Positions 62,919 to 64,000 of a DNA stretch of 64,000 nucleotides are shown piece by piece. The notes beneath the pieces were generated by a model. That model saw nothing but the letters and a program-made list of their open reading frames with translations, had not been told where the DNA came from and searched no databases. This DNA comes from Punica granatum. Its lineage: Eukaryota > Streptophyta > Magnoliopsida > Myrtales > Lythraceae. Numbering within the stretch: position 1 is the stretch's first letter; the number at the start of each line of letters is the position of its first letter. The stretch covers positions 30,908,811 through 30,972,810 of the forward strand of contig NC_045128.1 of the NCBI RefSeq assembly GCF_007655135.1, in the 5' to 3' direction. A program made the translations under genes and the position numbers.

Positions 62919-63159
62919 TTGGCTTTATTTGGATTGTAAGTTAAAAAACTTTAACTTTAACTTTAATTCGACACACTATATAACAAAAATACACATTTTC
63001 CAAGTCAAAAATTTTAATTTTAATTTTAACTCAACATACTATACAATAAAAACACACGTTTCCCAAGTCAAATTTATACTATCATCTCATTTGTTATTTT
63101 TCACAATTAAAATCAAAGTCAAAATCAAAGTTACTTTAATTCTGAAACCAAACGCACCC
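62919..63159. mobile_element. Tourist-like MITE, absent from the sister segment
   Basis: The sister segment reads 'ttgaataatgtcc' at 51841, whereas here about 240 bases lie between 'ttgaat' and 'aatgtcc'. Ends are GGCTTTATTTGGATTG and GAAACCAAACGCACCC, followed by TAA. The interior shows 'aactttaactttaa' repeats. Confidence 0.7.
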
Positions 63160-63967
63160 TAATGTCCCCAAAAATTTTCCCCCATTTTCCCCCCCTTTTC
63201 CGGATTAATAATCCATTGGTTTGCAAAAAACAACAAGAGAGAAAATGCGATTTTGTTAGTTACCAAAATAAAATGTAAGAAAAATCATGTTGGAGAATGG
63301 GCCTACCATGTGTGTTGTGGACTTGGAAAAAATAGCCATGGAAAATGACGGCCTTCTCTTGGGCCAAGACACATGACTTTATTTGGGTGAGGTAAAGGTC
63401 CCACAGTTTCTTTCGCCCTCCGATATTTCATTTCTTCTTCAGTTCTTTCGGGAATGTGAGTGAAATACGGTAACGAATTCTCATATAAGGGACTACTCAT
63501 GGAACAGAAACTCGAATTTTTCAATTGGACACATAGTTCGAATTGATAAAATATTCGAGGTTTAAGTAACATTTTGCCCTCTATTTGAATGGAGGGAGAT
63601 AGAGATAAAGAAAAAAGAATGGGAGGGAAAGTTGTATGAAAGTTTTAGAAAATTCTATACAATCTCCCTTTTCCTCCCCTCTCTTTTCTCATTTTCTCTT
63701 CAATTCAAACAAGTTCTTAGAGTGAAAACAAGTTCAAAAAAGTGGCACACAATTAACTAAATATATAGCGCTTTGGCTAGGAAATGGATCCGCGCAACTG
63801 CGGGACTTCTGCGTTCTTCTTTTACTTTTGTCGTTGTTTGTTATTTTCAAGATTTTCTTTGATTGTTTGTGGCTTCTTTAGTCGTACCCTTGGGGTCTTT
63901 CCCTCACTTTTTCAATTGAAAAAGATCTTCTTTGATTTTTTAGAAGGATTTACTATGGGAAATATTA

Positions 63968-64000
63968 CGCTCCGTTTGGTTTCGCAGTTAAATTATATAA
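63968..64000. mobile_element. Start of a Tourist-like MITE, cut by the window edge
   Basis: CGCTCCGTTTGGTTTCGC follows TTA at 63965-63967. The sister segment runs on as 'aaatattaatatg' at 52676 with no such sequence, so an insertion begins here. Confidence 0.6.

Overview
This 64 kb window is nuclear DNA from a flowering plant, most likely a eudicot. Its genes have many short exons with GT-AG introns, AT-rich non-coding DNA, many small transposable elements, and clade V-type MLO genes, which are known from eudicots. I cannot name the species. Splice sites below were read by eye and checked by keeping reading frame, exon phase and agreement between paralogues.

Layout. (1) 401-5470 (+): the 3' part (12 exons, 574 residues) of an ABC1/aarF-domain atypical kinase gene whose 5' end lies outside the window. 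(2) 6427-29786 (-): three tandem MLO genes, MLO-1 (577 aa), MLO-2 (539 aa) and MLO-3 (557 aa), each rebuilt as 15 exons in an open frame. They sit in three duplicated units; the third unit even carries a copy of the ABC1K 3'UTR. MLO-1 keeps the family's first-loop segment and C-terminal DFSF motif. MLO-2 has lost the C-terminal motif through small deletions. MLO-2 and MLO-3 share a 16-residue loss in the first extracellular loop. (3) 12.5-17.1 kb: four long-terminal-inverted-repeat DNA elements stand almost head to tail between MLO-1 and MLO-2; a relative of one lies in MLO-1 intron 5. (4) 30-38 kb: gene-poor, with a CACTA element (TCT target duplication) and a 900-bp Mutator-like element (perfect 9-bp target duplication). 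(5) 38361-39383 (-): a two-exon tetraspanin. (6) 40341-43076, 46870-49752 and 57904-60766 (all -): three nine-exon serine carboxypeptidase-like genes. The last two lie in a ~6 kb duplicated segment; between them is a ~5 kb stretch holding Tourist-like MITEs.

How it fits together. The genes are not an operon or pathway. The window is shaped by tandem duplication followed by transposon insertion. Empty sites in sister copies date many insertions as younger than the duplications. The most testable biology is divergence of duplicates: MLO C-terminus and loop loss, substitutions around the conserved NGGPGCSS block in one carboxypeptidase copy, and two consecutive GC-AG introns shared by the carboxypeptidase pair. 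I saw no rRNA, intact tRNA, CRISPR array or prokaryote-type system.
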